From Pseudanabaena yagii GIHE-NHR1 (lineage in GTDB: Bacteria > Cyanobacteriota > Cyanobacteriia > Pseudanabaenales > Pseudanabaenaceae), in assembly GCF_012863495.1 (NCBI RefSeq), contig NZ_JAAVJL010000004.1, forward strand, positions 46,001 to 110,000: a stretch of DNA of 64,000 bases. The letters are read 5' to 3'. Positions 16,387 through 25,311 of this stretch are shown here, piece by piece. Both the position numbers and the translations under genes were made by a program. The notes under the pieces were generated by a model. That model did not search any database and was not told the origin of the DNA. It worked only from the letters and a program-made list of their open reading frames with translations. Each line of letters opens with the position of its first letter. The first letter of the stretch is position 1.

Positions 16387-17208
16387 TGGTAGTGATAAAA
16401 AGGAAAGGATGGAGGAAAATATCCAGATGGTTGTTACAAAGTAAAGCGAATGTCAGAGTCAATGCCATCGTGCCCATCCAGCCAGTCGTTATCAGTGGTT
16501 AAAAACGGTAGTACAAGGCATGGGAAACAAAATTATAAATGTCGGGATTGTGGTCGTCAATTTGTAGAAAATCCACAGTGGCAGAGAGTTTCAGAGCGTA
16601 TCCAAGACACTTATGACCTTTTAGAGACACTACTACTAGAAAAAATCCCTCTAGCTGGAATTGCCAGCGTCCTCAAGGTGTCAGAACGATGGTTGCAGAG
16701 CTACGTCAATCATAAATATGAGAACGTTCCTCAACAGGTTAAGGTAGAACCAAAAACAACACACCGTTTGACCATACAGATGGATGAATTATGGTCTTTT
16801 GTGGATGAAAAAGGCAATAAACAGTGGGTATGGCTTGCCATTGATGCCAAGACTCTTGAAATAGTGGGTTGTTATATCGGCGATCGTTCTGGGGACTCAG
16901 CTCAGAAGTTATGGGAATCGTTGCTTAGTGTCTATCGACAATGTGCGGTGATTTACACTGATTTCTACACACCTTATCCAGTTGTCCTACCCAGCAAACG
17001 TCATAGGGCAGTCGGTAAAGACTCTGGAAAGACCAATTATATTGAGAGATTCAACTGTACGTTACGACAACGAGTATCAAGACTAGTTAGAAAAAACCTA
17101 TCCTTTTCTAAAAAGTTGGAAAACCACATTGGCGCGATTTGGAATTTTATTCATTACTACAACGCTTCTTTGCCTGCTCGTTCATCCTTATCCTTTTTAG
17201 GACTACCA
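16387..17208 (+). mobile_element. IS1-family insertion sequence, about 822 bp
   Basis: Inverted ends TGGTAGT-GAT-AAAAAGGA (left, 16387) and TGGTAGT-CCT-AAAAAGGA (right, inverted, ending 17208) enclose one transposase gene. No flanking direct repeat is visible (left flank CTTCCCC, right flank TAAAAAAG), and the missing half of the IS4-like copy is not found on the far side. A deletion or recombination across this element is likely. Confidence 0.8.
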
Positions 17209-17211
17209 TAA
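16450..17211 (+). CDS. IS1-family transposase (single-ORF type)
   Basis: A 253-aa protein combining the InsA-like part (zinc-ribbon KCRDCGRQF, helix-turn-helix LAGIASVLKVSERWLQSY) and the InsB-like DDE part (MDELWSFV, VIYTDFYTPYP, NYIERFNCTLRQRVSRLVRK) in one frame, so no programmed frameshift is needed. The N-terminal ribbon reads CPSS where C-P-x-C is usual, so one zinc ligand may be lost. The reading frame passes through the right inverted repeat (SLSFLGLP) and its TAA (17209-17211) lies just outside the element. Confidence 0.85.
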   Translation: MSESMPSCPSSQSLSVVKNGSTRHGKQNYKCRDCGRQFVENPQWQRVSERIQDTYDLLETLLLEKIPLAGIASVLKVSERWLQSYVNHKYENVPQQVKVEPKTTHRLTIQMDELWSFVDEKGNKQWVWLAIDAKTLEIVGCYIGDRSGDSAQKLWESLLSVYRQCAVIYTDFYTPYPVVLPSKRHRAVGKDSGKTNYIERFNCTLRQRVSRLVRKNLSFSKKLENHIGAIWNFIHYYNASLPARSSLSFLGLP

Positions 17212-17266
17212 AAAAGACCACAATATCATTGTAGTCTTGGCTTGTAATGTATATATTTCAACTAAC

Positions 17267-17339
17267 GGGACTGATCGGGATCGAACCGATGACCTAGCGC
17301 TTAGGAGGCGCTTGCTCTATCCAACTGAGCCACAGCCCC
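17267..17339 (-). tRNA. tRNA-Arg (anticodon CCT)
   Basis: The minus strand folds as a complete cloverleaf: acceptor GGGGCTG with CAGTCCC (one G-T pair), D arm GCTCAGTTGGATAGAGC, anticodon arm AGCGC-CTCCTAA-GCGCT with anticodon CCT (reads AGG), and T arm TCGGTTCGATCCCGA. CCA is not encoded. Confidence 0.95.
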
Positions 17340-17455
17340 AAAAACTGTGTTTAGTAATTTACAGCAATTATACAAATATTATAACCATCGTCACCCAAAT
17401 TTGATAGCACCAAAGAATTAATGATTTTCAGTTACTGACTTATAGAGCTTCGAGA

Positions 17456-17539
17456 AACCTTTGAAAGCGTTGCTTTCAAAGGTTAATTCAGATCAAATAT
17501 CTATATATCATTGCATTACAGAGATTTGATCTGAATTAA
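17456..17539. terminator. Two overlapping hairpins after the ABC1 kinase gene
   Basis: Hairpin one is AACCTTTGAAAGC with GCTTTCAAAGGTT around a TT-containing tip (17456-17484). Hairpin two pairs TTAATTCAGATCAAAT (17483-17498) with ATTTGATCTGAATTAA (17524-17539), a 16-bp perfect stem sharing two bases with the first. They lie between the tRNA and the stop of the kinase gene and may terminate the latter (minus strand). Confidence 0.5.
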
Positions 17540-17547
17540 TTCGCAAT

Positions 17548-19506
17548 TTACCAACTGCGTCCATTAACCGATCGCCTTAAACCAGATCCAACTAATTCCC
17601 TTTCTTCATTTTGAGAACTATTGGAAGCATCCTTAAACAGAGTTTCCTGTTTATCAGTCTGATACTTTTTCTCGTCACGAAGTAAGACTCCACGAATTGT
17701 CCTTACTAGCGATCGCTGGGCTAACTTAGATACCACATCACGACCAAGGCTGAGAGTTTGAGGTTTACTGAGGATGCGAGTTGCTAAGGGCAAAATATCA
17801 TTGGGAGTGATTGGCTTATCTTTTTGGAGGATTGACCATAGTCTTGCGATATATCCTAAACTTGATGGCGTTTCTGTCTTAGTAATATTTTCCTTAACTT
17901 GAGGATCAACCACAATGTCGCCAATTAGAGAAGTGCGAAGCCTCTCAGGTAAGCGCTTACTGGCTTCTACTTCAATACCTTTGACAATTTCATCGATAAT
18001 GCGATCGTGCATGAACTCACTACGATCAGATAGAAGAAAATCTATGCCTTTATCGAGAGTTCCATTCAAATTATAGTCAGGATTAGTTTGAGCATTACTT
18101 AAGAGATTTTCGAGGCGATTCCAACGGAATTCACCATCGCGGAATAGCAAATCTTTAAGAGCCATCCGTAACTCTGGGGCTGGGTCGTTCAGCAATCGGT
18201 TCGCAACATAGGGATAGGCGACAGCTAACACCTTAAAGTTGCGATCAACGCTAAAAGCAATACCTTCGAGCGTAACTAGCGATCGGATAATTAGAGCATA
18301 GTAGGCAGGAACTTGGAAGGGATAGTCATACATGATCTGTGAAAGTTGATCGGTCATGTCTTTAAAATCCATTTGTGTCAAGCTCTGACCTTCAGGCGGA
18401 TTAAACACTTCCGATAAAGCAGGCACGATCGCACTAAAATCAATATCCTCTGTGAGAAAACCTAAGCGCACATAGTCTTTAGAGAGGGCTGCAAAGTCAC
18501 GATTTACCAAATGCACGATCGCTTCAATGAGACCAAATCTCTGTTCTGCCGAAACTTCGCTCATCATTCCAAAGTCTAGATAGGCTAGTCTACCATCTTC
18601 CATTACCAACAGATTTCCTGGATGTGGATCAGCATGAAAATAGCCATAATCGAGTAACTGTCTTAAAGAACATTGCACACCAACTTCGATAATGTGCCGA
18701 CTATCAAAGCCAGCCTCTTTGACTTTTTGGACATTAGTTAACTTAATGCCTTCAATCCATTCCATAGTCAGCACTCGCTTAGCGGTGTACTGCCAATAGA
18801 TTTTCGGTACATAGATTCCTTCTAATTCGCCGTAATATTTGGCGAATTTTTCGGCATTATGTCCCTCAAAGGTGTAGTCCATTTCCTCAAAGATGCGGCT
18901 TGCAAACTCATCAAGAATTCCAGCTAAGTTACTCCGCACAAATTTGAAGGTCTTCTTCATCCATGTGGCAATGCCTCTGAGGATATACATATCAAGGGCA
19001 ATACCTGCGGCAATATCAGGACGCTGAACCTTGATGGCGACGAGTTCCCCCGTTTTCAATCTCCCCTTGTAGACTTGTCCTAGAGATGCGGCTGCGATCG
19101 GGTTTTCGGATATTTCTGCATAGACTTCTGATGGATCAGCCCCTAGAGCATCACGGATAAATTGGAAAGCAATATCATTGTCAAATGCTGGCAATTGGTC
19201 TTGTAGCTCGGAAAGCTCGTCCATGAATATCGGCGGTACGATATCTGGACGGGTTGACAGGGCTTGACCAATCTTGATGAAGGCAGGTCCCAGTCGAGTT
19301 ACAAGTTGACGCGATTCGATCGCCAGTTTTTTTAATTTTTCTGCTGATGCTTTAGTATTGAAGCGCAATCTGAGAAACAACCAAATTAGTGGCACAAAAA
19401 TCACTACACAGCGCCACCAGACCCGCAGAGGTTGGTTACGGTAGTAATTGGCGATCGCCTGAATATCATAACGATCTAACTCAAAGTCTGATTTAGTTGC
19501 GGACAT
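17548..19506 (-). CDS. ABC1/AarF/UbiB-family atypical protein kinase-like protein
   Basis: The 652-aa product has the ABC1 signature set in order: an N-terminal membrane-associating helix (VWWRCVVIFVPLIWLFLRL), the KxGQ motif in FIKIGQALSTRPDI, the Ala-rich loop AAASLGQVYKG, the ATP-binding Lys in VAIKVQRPD, HADPHPGNLLV and the metal-binding DFG in YLDFGMM. UbiB/ABC1 proteins are ATPases supporting quinone or prenyl-lipid metabolism, and several paralogues are usual in cyanobacteria. The C-terminal extension of about 200 residues is typical of the cyanobacterial/plastid group. It stands alone, divergent from no obvious partner. Confidence 0.9.
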   Translation of the reverse strand: MSATKSDFELDRYDIQAIANYYRNQPLRVWWRCVVIFVPLIWLFLRLRFNTKASAEKLKKLAIESRQLVTRLGPAFIKIGQALSTRPDIVPPIFMDELSELQDQLPAFDNDIAFQFIRDALGADPSEVYAEISENPIAAASLGQVYKGRLKTGELVAIKVQRPDIAAGIALDMYILRGIATWMKKTFKFVRSNLAGILDEFASRIFEEMDYTFEGHNAEKFAKYYGELEGIYVPKIYWQYTAKRVLTMEWIEGIKLTNVQKVKEAGFDSRHIIEVGVQCSLRQLLDYGYFHADPHPGNLLVMEDGRLAYLDFGMMSEVSAEQRFGLIEAIVHLVNRDFAALSKDYVRLGFLTEDIDFSAIVPALSEVFNPPEGQSLTQMDFKDMTDQLSQIMYDYPFQVPAYYALIIRSLVTLEGIAFSVDRNFKVLAVAYPYVANRLLNDPAPELRMALKDLLFRDGEFRWNRLENLLSNAQTNPDYNLNGTLDKGIDFLLSDRSEFMHDRIIDEIVKGIEVEASKRLPERLRTSLIGDIVVDPQVKENITKTETPSSLGYIARLWSILQKDKPITPNDILPLATRILSKPQTLSLGRDVVSKLAQRSLVRTIRGVLLRDEKKYQTDKQETLFKDASNSSQNEERELVGSGLRRSVNGRSW

Positions 19507-19777
19507 AGGACTTTTGTAGGCTCACTTTTAGACTTAGCGTATAGATTAGTTTAACAATTTGTTACACAATTCGGGATCGCTCTTTAGAATTAAGCTCAAA
19601 GTACAAGACAGTGCATTACGCCGCTTTTTAATATTTTTAACGCGAGTTCGGGATAATTTGAAACGGGCTTTGAGAGAGGGTTTGCGTAGCAAGGCTTTTA
19701 CTTTTGGGCTTTTAAAGTTTGCTAGCTTAACCCCAACTGACGTTATTTTTAAGTACCAATTGCTGGATGTTTCACAA
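19507..19777. other. Spacer between kinase and TonB-receptor genes; no gene seen
   Basis: A 76-codon plus-strand frame (19559-19789) has no family resemblance and overlaps the receptor terminator, so I treat the region as non-coding. The kinase promoter (minus strand) should lie near 19507-19560. Confidence 0.4.
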
Positions 19778-19812
19778 AATAGAGGTTAGTGGCTTTGCAA
19801 CTAACCTCTATT
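19778..19812 (-). terminator. Terminator hairpin of the TonB-dependent receptor gene
   Basis: AATAGAGGTTAGT pairs with ACTAACCTCTATT as a perfect stem. It sits immediately after the receptor stop codon (19820) on the minus strand and is followed there by TTTTGTG. Confidence 0.6.
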
Positions 19813-19819
19813 GATTGGA

Positions 19820-21946
19820 TTAAAAGCTTGCTTGCAGCCCTACTCTATAAGTCAGCCCTGGTTGATAGATCCGATTCGTTTTTTCGTAACTATTGTCAGT
19901 CAGATTTTCAAGATTTAGGGTTAGAGCAAGATTTTTAGATAATGGCGCTTTAGCATTAAAGTCGAGACTTAGATAGGAAGGCGAAAAATCAGTAGCCGCT
20001 TGCCCTGCGGCAGCATTATTAAATACCGCACGGCGTGAGCCACTGGAATAATTAAAAAATAGATTCGCTTGCCAACCATTGGATTCATAGCTCACGCCTA
20101 ACTTACCGACAGAATAGGGAACCGTCGCTAACTGCAAACCAACTTCTGAAGCTGTTTTACTACTAGTAATTTTGGCATCTGTATAGGTATAGTTGAGGAA
20201 TGATGAAAACTCAGGGGAAATTTTCCATTTCAGAGCTGCCTCAATACCGTTGGTGTTAACCTGTCCAATGTTTTGCCACTGTCCTGCGATAATTCCTAAG
20301 CGATCGCTAAAGCTACTGCCAAAGTAAGTAAGCTGCGCCAGCAAAGATTCAGTCACATTGATGTCTAGCCCAGCCGTCCATGCGATTCCCCGCTCAGGAA
20401 TGAGATTAGGATTAGGCTGCCAGTTATGCACTGTATCAAATACATAAAGCTGGTCGAGTCCAGGGTTGCGCTGAAGCACAGCAAAGCTATTGCGAAAGGC
20501 AATATCAGGTGTGATATTCCATCTTGTGCCAATAGTGGGATTGAGATAGCTGCCAAAATCATTGGTGAAATTCTGGCGTAGTCCTGCTTCTAATTGGAAA
20601 TTATTATCGATTTTCCATGTATTCAGAGCAAAGAGAGCTATCAGGGAGCGATCGCGATTGATAGTGCCATTAAAGGGAACTAATGCAGGAACCGTACTAA
20701 AAACGTCACCTCGCAGAGAGTTACTATTGATATCAAAACCCCAAGTGAGTTTATTGTTTGCTGTAAGTTGCCATTGATGCTCAATGCGACCACTCAAAGC
20801 TCTAGAGTCCAAAGCGCCATTGCGGAAAGCACCACCACTAGGATTATAGGTATTAAAGAAATCTTGATTAAACGCAATTGTCGTCTTTAAGATCGAATCA
20901 TCACCATGACCTAATTTGCTAGTAAGCGTTGCACCAATATTAAACAAATCATGGTCGAGGCGATCGCGTTGCAGTGGGAAGCCAAAATAAAGCAGTCCAC
21001 GCCGACTAGCGGTCTTATAAGCATCAATGCTCAAAGAATTGCGAGAATCAAAGGGGAAATCAACGCTACCATAAAAGTTGTCGAGCCTTGTATCGCCATT
21101 AAACAGACGACCATCAGCAGGATTGCGATTAGCTGCTCCCACAGGTACGGGATAATTATTATCCGTTGAGAAACGCTCATAGCCTAAACGGAAATTGACA
21201 TTGCCACTTGTACCTCCATAGCCAACACGATAACGTTGATAGCCGTAAGAGCCTAATTCGATGCCAGCAGTTGCCTTAAGCGGTTGAGGCTCTTTCTTAG
21301 TAATTAGGTTGACAACGCCACCAAAAGCCTCTGAGCCATAGAGAGTAGCACTTGTGCCGCCTGTTAACTCTACTCTTTCAATTGCATCAACGGGAATGCT
21401 ATTTAAATCAGTTGCGCCATGATAGGTACTGATATTACTGCCTATAGAGCGACCGTTAATCTGGAAAATTGTTTGGGTAATCGAAAAGCCCCGCAAAAAA
21501 GTTCCAGTATGGATATCTGCGCCAAAACCATAGTCGTTAATTGCAAATCCTGGTAAGCTGCGTAAAAGTTCGGCTGCGGTACTAGGATTCCGTTTCTCAA
21601 TTTCTTCTTTCGGAACAATATAGGCAGGTGCAGAAGTAGGAGCAAATGGAGATTTTTTACCTGTGACATCAAGCTGAATTTCATCACTATCAGGGGTTTG
21701 AGCAACGGATTCAGGTTTAGACGCAGTTCCTAAATTAGATCGCGCAGGTAGTAAATCTGAGCTTACTTGAGATGCTTGGGCTTGCAATTCCCCAACTGTC
21801 AAAATATTTGTATTTTGATTGACCTGATTAATATCCTTATGAATATTTTTAGGGGCAACTATGGGTTCTGCTTTAGTCAAATCGGCAGCACTAAAAATAG
21901 CTACGGCAAAGCTAGGAGCTAAGAGTAGCAACTTCACACAATTCAT
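19820..21946 (-). CDS. TonB-dependent outer-membrane receptor
   Basis: A 708-aa protein with an N-terminal signal peptide (VKLLLLAPSFAVAIFSAA), a short Gln/Ser linker, then a plug domain (YIVPKEEIEKRNPSTAAELL, FLRGFSITQTIFQINGR, ERVELTGGTSATLYGSEAFGGVVNLITK) and a 22-strand-type barrel ending in the terminal aromatic residue (QASF). Substrates of this class are siderophores, vitamin B12, haem or sugars; nothing nearby (no siderophore synthase or ABC importer) fixes the substrate. It lies downstream of exbB-exbD on the same strand, so one energised uptake unit is likely. Confidence 0.92.
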   Translation of the reverse strand: MNCVKLLLLAPSFAVAIFSAADLTKAEPIVAPKNIHKDINQVNQNTNILTVGELQAQASQVSSDLLPARSNLGTASKPESVAQTPDSDEIQLDVTGKKSPFAPTSAPAYIVPKEEIEKRNPSTAAELLRSLPGFAINDYGFGADIHTGTFLRGFSITQTIFQINGRSIGSNISTYHGATDLNSIPVDAIERVELTGGTSATLYGSEAFGGVVNLITKKEPQPLKATAGIELGSYGYQRYRVGYGGTSGNVNFRLGYERFSTDNNYPVPVGAANRNPADGRLFNGDTRLDNFYGSVDFPFDSRNSLSIDAYKTASRRGLLYFGFPLQRDRLDHDLFNIGATLTSKLGHGDDSILKTTIAFNQDFFNTYNPSGGAFRNGALDSRALSGRIEHQWQLTANNKLTWGFDINSNSLRGDVFSTVPALVPFNGTINRDRSLIALFALNTWKIDNNFQLEAGLRQNFTNDFGSYLNPTIGTRWNITPDIAFRNSFAVLQRNPGLDQLYVFDTVHNWQPNPNLIPERGIAWTAGLDINVTESLLAQLTYFGSSFSDRLGIIAGQWQNIGQVNTNGIEAALKWKISPEFSSFLNYTYTDAKITSSKTASEVGLQLATVPYSVGKLGVSYESNGWQANLFFNYSSGSRRAVFNNAAAGQAATDFSPSYLSLDFNAKAPLSKNLALTLNLENLTDNSYEKTNRIYQPGLTYRVGLQASF

Positions 21947-21975
21947 ATTTGTCTCAACTCCTCACAAGTTCAATC

Positions 21976-22017
21976 TCATTACTTTAGATTTGATTAGAAT
22001 TAAATCTAAAGTAATGA
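21976..22017. repeat. Palindrome between exbD and the receptor gene
   Basis: Arms TCATTACTTTAGATTT and AAATCTAAAGTAATGA form a 16-bp perfect stem with a 10-nt loop in the 5' region of the receptor gene, just after exbD. It could attenuate the read-through transcript or terminate exbBD. There is no adjacent T tract on the minus strand. Confidence 0.5.
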
Positions 22018-22116
22018 ATTATCTGCTTTCTTAATAGTTAAAGTCAAAAGACAGAACGTCAAACTTAATTGTTTTTGAGTATTTTTAGACTTATTTAGGC
22101 ATTTATTAGAACCAAA

Positions 22117-22515
22117 CTATTTTTTCGTAGCGATCGCCATTTTTGCACCCTCAATTTTACGAATACGATCCATGACGGCGATCGCTTTTCCATGAGCAAC
22201 ATTTTCATCAGCGTTAATCACTACAATATTTTGCTTCTCTTGAAGTATTAGCGATCGCACCTGTGGCTCCAGATGCTCTAGAGCAATTGGCTGACGATTG
22301 AGAAAGAGATTGCCTTGGGCATCTAGGGAAACGACAATTTTATTCTGAGTTTGTGATTTGGCGGTCGAAGCTTGAGGAAGGCTCACTGGCAAGCCTTCCG
22401 TGCGATTGAGTACAAGTGTCGCGGTAATAAAAAATGTCAAAATCGCAAACACAACATCAATCATCGGAATGATATTGATTTGAAAAGGAGATTCAGGTTC
22501 TTCAGGAAGTCGCAT
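22117..22515 (-). CDS. exbD: Biopolymer transport protein ExbD
   Basis: A 132-aa protein with one N-terminal membrane span containing the essential Asp (IIPMIDVVFAILTFF) and a periplasmic ExbD/TolR domain. With ExbB it forms the proton-motive-force motor driving TonB. Its start overlaps the exbB end by 14 nt. Confidence 0.93.
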   Translation of the reverse strand: MRLPEEPESPFQINIIPMIDVVFAILTFFITATLVLNRTEGLPVSLPQASTAKSQTQNKIVVSLDAQGNLFLNRQPIALEHLEPQVRSLILQEKQNIVVINADENVAHGKAIAVMDRIRKIEGAKMAIATKK

Positions 22516-23176
22516 AGTTATCCCTTCTTAAATCTTTGCGTAGAGTTATCTCTGGCTCATAGTAGTAGCGACGATAGAGAAGCTCTAGTTGACCGCCATA
22601 TTCTTGGATTAAAGCAATTTCCTGCTGATAAAATCCGCGAAATGTATTTGCAAAAACTAAGGTAAAGATGGCAACCACTAGCCCTGAAGCTGTCGAAACA
22701 AGAGCTTCGCTAATACCTGCGGTCACATTAGCGGTACGGCTGCCCCCCACATCACCAAGGGTAAGCGAGGCAAATGAAGTAATCAATCCCAGTACTGTCC
22801 CCAATAGTCCCAATAATGGGGCAAGACTGATAATTGTTTCAAAAGCAGTATTAAAGCGCTTGAGAATAGGAACCTCAGCCTGAGCTTCGCTCTCAAGGGC
22901 TAGCCTAAATTCTTCGGGATTCGGATATTCTAATTCCAGAGCAGCTAAAAAAATTCGGGCGATCGGAAATTGTAAATTGTTCTGTAACTTTGCTAAGGCA
23001 GTTTCGCGATCGCTAGCATAAATTTTTAAAACATCGCGTACCAAACGTTTTTGCTTACGTTTAATCGTTAACCAAAATTTCACACGTTCAGCAGCAAGAG
23101 CAACAGCCAAAACTGAGAAAGCCGTCAGTGGATACATGACAATTCCACCAGCAACAAAAATTCGTCCAATGTCCAT
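22502..23176 (-). CDS. exbB: Biopolymer transport protein ExbB (MotA/TolQ/ExbB family)
   Basis: A 224-aa protein with an N-terminal span (FVAGGIVMYPLTAFSVLAVALAA), then the signature pair of spans: ETIISLAPLLGLLGTVLGLI and ISEALVSTASGLVVAIFTLV. It forms the stator ring around ExbD. First gene of exbB-exbD-receptor on the minus strand, divergent from tonB. Confidence 0.93.
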   Translation of the reverse strand: MDIGRIFVAGGIVMYPLTAFSVLAVALAAERVKFWLTIKRKQKRLVRDVLKIYASDRETALAKLQNNLQFPIARIFLAALELEYPNPEEFRLALESEAQAEVPILKRFNTAFETIISLAPLLGLLGTVLGLITSFASLTLGDVGGSRTANVTAGISEALVSTASGLVVAIFTLVFANTFRGFYQQEIALIQEYGGQLELLYRRYYYEPEITLRKDLRRDNYATS

Positions 23177-23522
23177 AAAAAGTTAAAGCAGCAGGTAAAA
23201 AGCGTAAAAGATTGAATTTTTGCTTGACTCTTTACCATATCGCTTTTTTATAACTAAAGAAAGTTTGACAGCCTGTCAAACTTTGAGAACTATAAATTAT
23301 GGTAAAACTGTCAAATCAAATTCCCAACAAAATTTGCTCTGCTTTTTTACTACATCGCTTATCATGTGCTTGTGCAAAATAAATTACCAAAACCCATAAA
23401 GTTGCGCCCCTATGGGGCGCAACTTTATGGGTTTTGGTTTTTAATTAATTATGCCTAGCTACTTACAGCGTTTTGCGCTCAAACCCGAACAAGAAACTTT
23501 TTGAAATTGTTGCAAAGCAACT
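23177..23522. other. Divergent exbB/tonB intergenic region full of palindromes
   Basis: Contains a palindrome at 23260-23284 (AAAGTTTGACAG / CTGTCAAACTTT arms). At 23387-23437 is a 51-bp palindrome with a perfect 24-bp stem (CCAAAACCCATAAAGTTGCG... , loop TAT). Then come the conserved module AATTATGCCTAGCTACTTA (23447-23465) and about half of the long dispersed hairpin element (23464-23520), whose tip GTTGC-AAA-GCAAC ends 2 nt before the tonB ATG. No clear Fur box was seen. Confidence 0.6.
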
Positions 23523-24941
23523 ATGAATGATACTCAGCAAGAACAAGAACTACATCAACAGCTTGCAAACTCACACCGCGATCGCGAATGGAAAGCACTT
23601 AAGATTTTTATGTCCATCAGCATTCCTTGTTCGGTTGCTTTACATTTCGTTACCCTCTCGGCACTGCCCCAACTCGGTGGACAGGTTGGTAATTCCAATC
23701 GCGACTCCCAAGAGGAATTGCTAGAATTTAAAATTGTGGAAGAGTCCCAAGAGACAAAGCTAGAAGATATCAATCAAATATTAGATACCCGTCAAGCCGA
23801 AAATATAGAAGAAGCGATCGCCTTTGCCCCAATCGCTAATCTCAAAGATTCATCCACAATTGGCAACCCTGACTCTAACAATACTTCTACCGACTCAGCT
23901 AAAGGTGCTGGGAATCTTTCACCGACGGATAGTGAGAAACCCATAGATAGCCAAAATCCTGCGGAGGCTGCTAAGGATATTGTTAAAACCACTAGTTCAA
24001 TTTTGTCTAATACTCTACCGAATGCCTTAAAAGTTGCTCCCAATACGCCCAATCTTTTTCAAGGCAAAGGCTCTTTAGGCTCTCTAGTTCCCAATGGTAC
24101 TAACAAAAATGCTACAGGACTTGGATGGGGTAAAAATGGCGATCGCCAAAGTAATTTTGGTAACGGGCGATCGTCTAGTAGTGCTTTAGGAAAAATTGGT
24201 GCACCTTTGGGGCTTCCAACTGGCAATATCAACTCTACATCTACCAATAACTCTAACAATCCTTCAAATTCTACCGTTCCTGCTAATCCCTCCAACAATT
24301 CCCCAAATACTAAAATCCGTTGTCAAAGTTGTGCAAAGCCTGATTACCCAGTCAATGCTAGAGATCGCGGTTTAGAAGGACAGGCAAAAGTAGCTGTTGA
24401 TGTTGATAGCAATGGCAATGTGATTAATGTGCGATTGCTCAACTCTAGCGGTCATTCTGAATTAGACGAAGCAGCGAAGCAAGCTGCATGGAATTGGAAG
24501 TTTGATCCTTCGCAAAATGGTAAACAGGCAATCCCTGCCAGCATCAATTTTCAAATCGAGAACTCAGATTATGCAAAGCGTAGGCAAGAACAAAGACAAC
24601 TAGAACCAAAACGTGAGGAAAACATTGCTCCAATTGCTGCACCAATCCAACCTAGTCAAACATCGCAGAATCCGATTCAGAAAGAGCCAGTAGCCCCTAA
24701 AACTGCTCCTGTGCAACCAACAAATGTTGATATCCCTAGGGATAATATTCTGCCAACAAAGCCAACGCCATCAACATCCGCACCCATTGAGACCATATCT
24801 CAGCCACCAATAACTCCTCAAACAACTCCATCGCTTGTAACAGAGCCACCAATAGCTCCTGCGCCAGTAATACTGCCTGAGTCACCTAGCAATCAAGAAA
24901 AGCCATCTCCATCTTCCACCAAAGTCGAGACAAGCAAATAA
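23523..24941 (+). CDS. tonB: TonB energy-transducing protein with internal TonB domain and proline-rich tail
   Basis: A 472-aa protein with one N-terminal anchor (IFMSISIPCSVALHFVTLSA, about residues 29-48), a long low-complexity Ser/Asn/Pro periplasmic spacer, then a TonB C-terminal-type domain at about residues 264-350 (CAKPDYPVNARDRGLEGQA, VRLLNSSGHSELDEAAKQA, WKFDP). Unusually, about 120 further residues of Pro/Thr/Gln-rich sequence follow, where most TonB proteins end. Divergent from exbBD, it supplies the third component of the system. The start codon has no visible ribosome-binding site and sits at the edge of a repeat. Confidence 0.88.
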   Translation: MNDTQQEQELHQQLANSHRDREWKALKIFMSISIPCSVALHFVTLSALPQLGGQVGNSNRDSQEELLEFKIVEESQETKLEDINQILDTRQAENIEEAIAFAPIANLKDSSTIGNPDSNNTSTDSAKGAGNLSPTDSEKPIDSQNPAEAAKDIVKTTSSILSNTLPNALKVAPNTPNLFQGKGSLGSLVPNGTNKNATGLGWGKNGDRQSNFGNGRSSSSALGKIGAPLGLPTGNINSTSTNNSNNPSNSTVPANPSNNSPNTKIRCQSCAKPDYPVNARDRGLEGQAKVAVDVDSNGNVINVRLLNSSGHSELDEAAKQAAWNWKFDPSQNGKQAIPASINFQIENSDYAKRRQEQRQLEPKREENIAPIAAPIQPSQTSQNPIQKEPVAPKTAPVQPTNVDIPRDNILPTKPTPSTSAPIETISQPPITPQTTPSLVTEPPIAPAPVILPESPSNQEKPSPSSTKVETSK

Positions 24942-24975
24942 CTAACCGAATAATGAGATGCTTTGCAGTGCTTGA

Positions 24976-25275
24976 TTAATCTATTCTTGTGGAGATTAGT
25001 CGTAAAGTTTGAGGGATCTCCTCAGTTTCTGCATCAAATTCCAATAGGGTTTCACGGGTCGGTAAATATCCTGATTCCCCAAACGAGAGCAACATACGTT
25101 GTAAGGCAATCCATATTTCCGATTCAAATTCCCAATCGTAGCGAGAGTTTGACCTACCTGCGATCGATCGCAATGCCCAAAAGTAACTATTGCGGACAAT
25201 TGAGCCTTGTTTGTTATATTTCGGCACATCGTCACGGTGAATAAATAGAACTTCATTATCGATCTTGGCACGCAT
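24976..25275 (-). CDS. Uncharacterised small protein
   Basis: A 99-aa soluble protein starting MRAKIDNEVLFIHRDDVPKY, with ALRSIAGRSN and WEFESEIWIALQRMLLSFGE. Ordinary codon and residue use suggests a real gene, chosen over the overlapping frame at 24996-25271. No motif was recognised. It lies 36 nt downstream of the phytochelatin-synthase-like gene on the same strand and converges with tonB. Confidence 0.6.
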   Translation of the reverse strand: MRAKIDNEVLFIHRDDVPKYNKQGSIVRNSYFWALRSIAGRSNSRYDWEFESEIWIALQRMLLSFGESGYLPTRETLLEFDAETEEIPQTLRLISTRID

Positions 25276-25311
25276 TTGTTAAAGACTTATTGGAGAGTTG
25301 GCACTGTAAAA

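Noticed and set aside
19559..19789. 76-codon frame between the kinase and TonB-receptor genes
   Set aside because: No domain resemblance and it runs into the receptor terminator hairpin.
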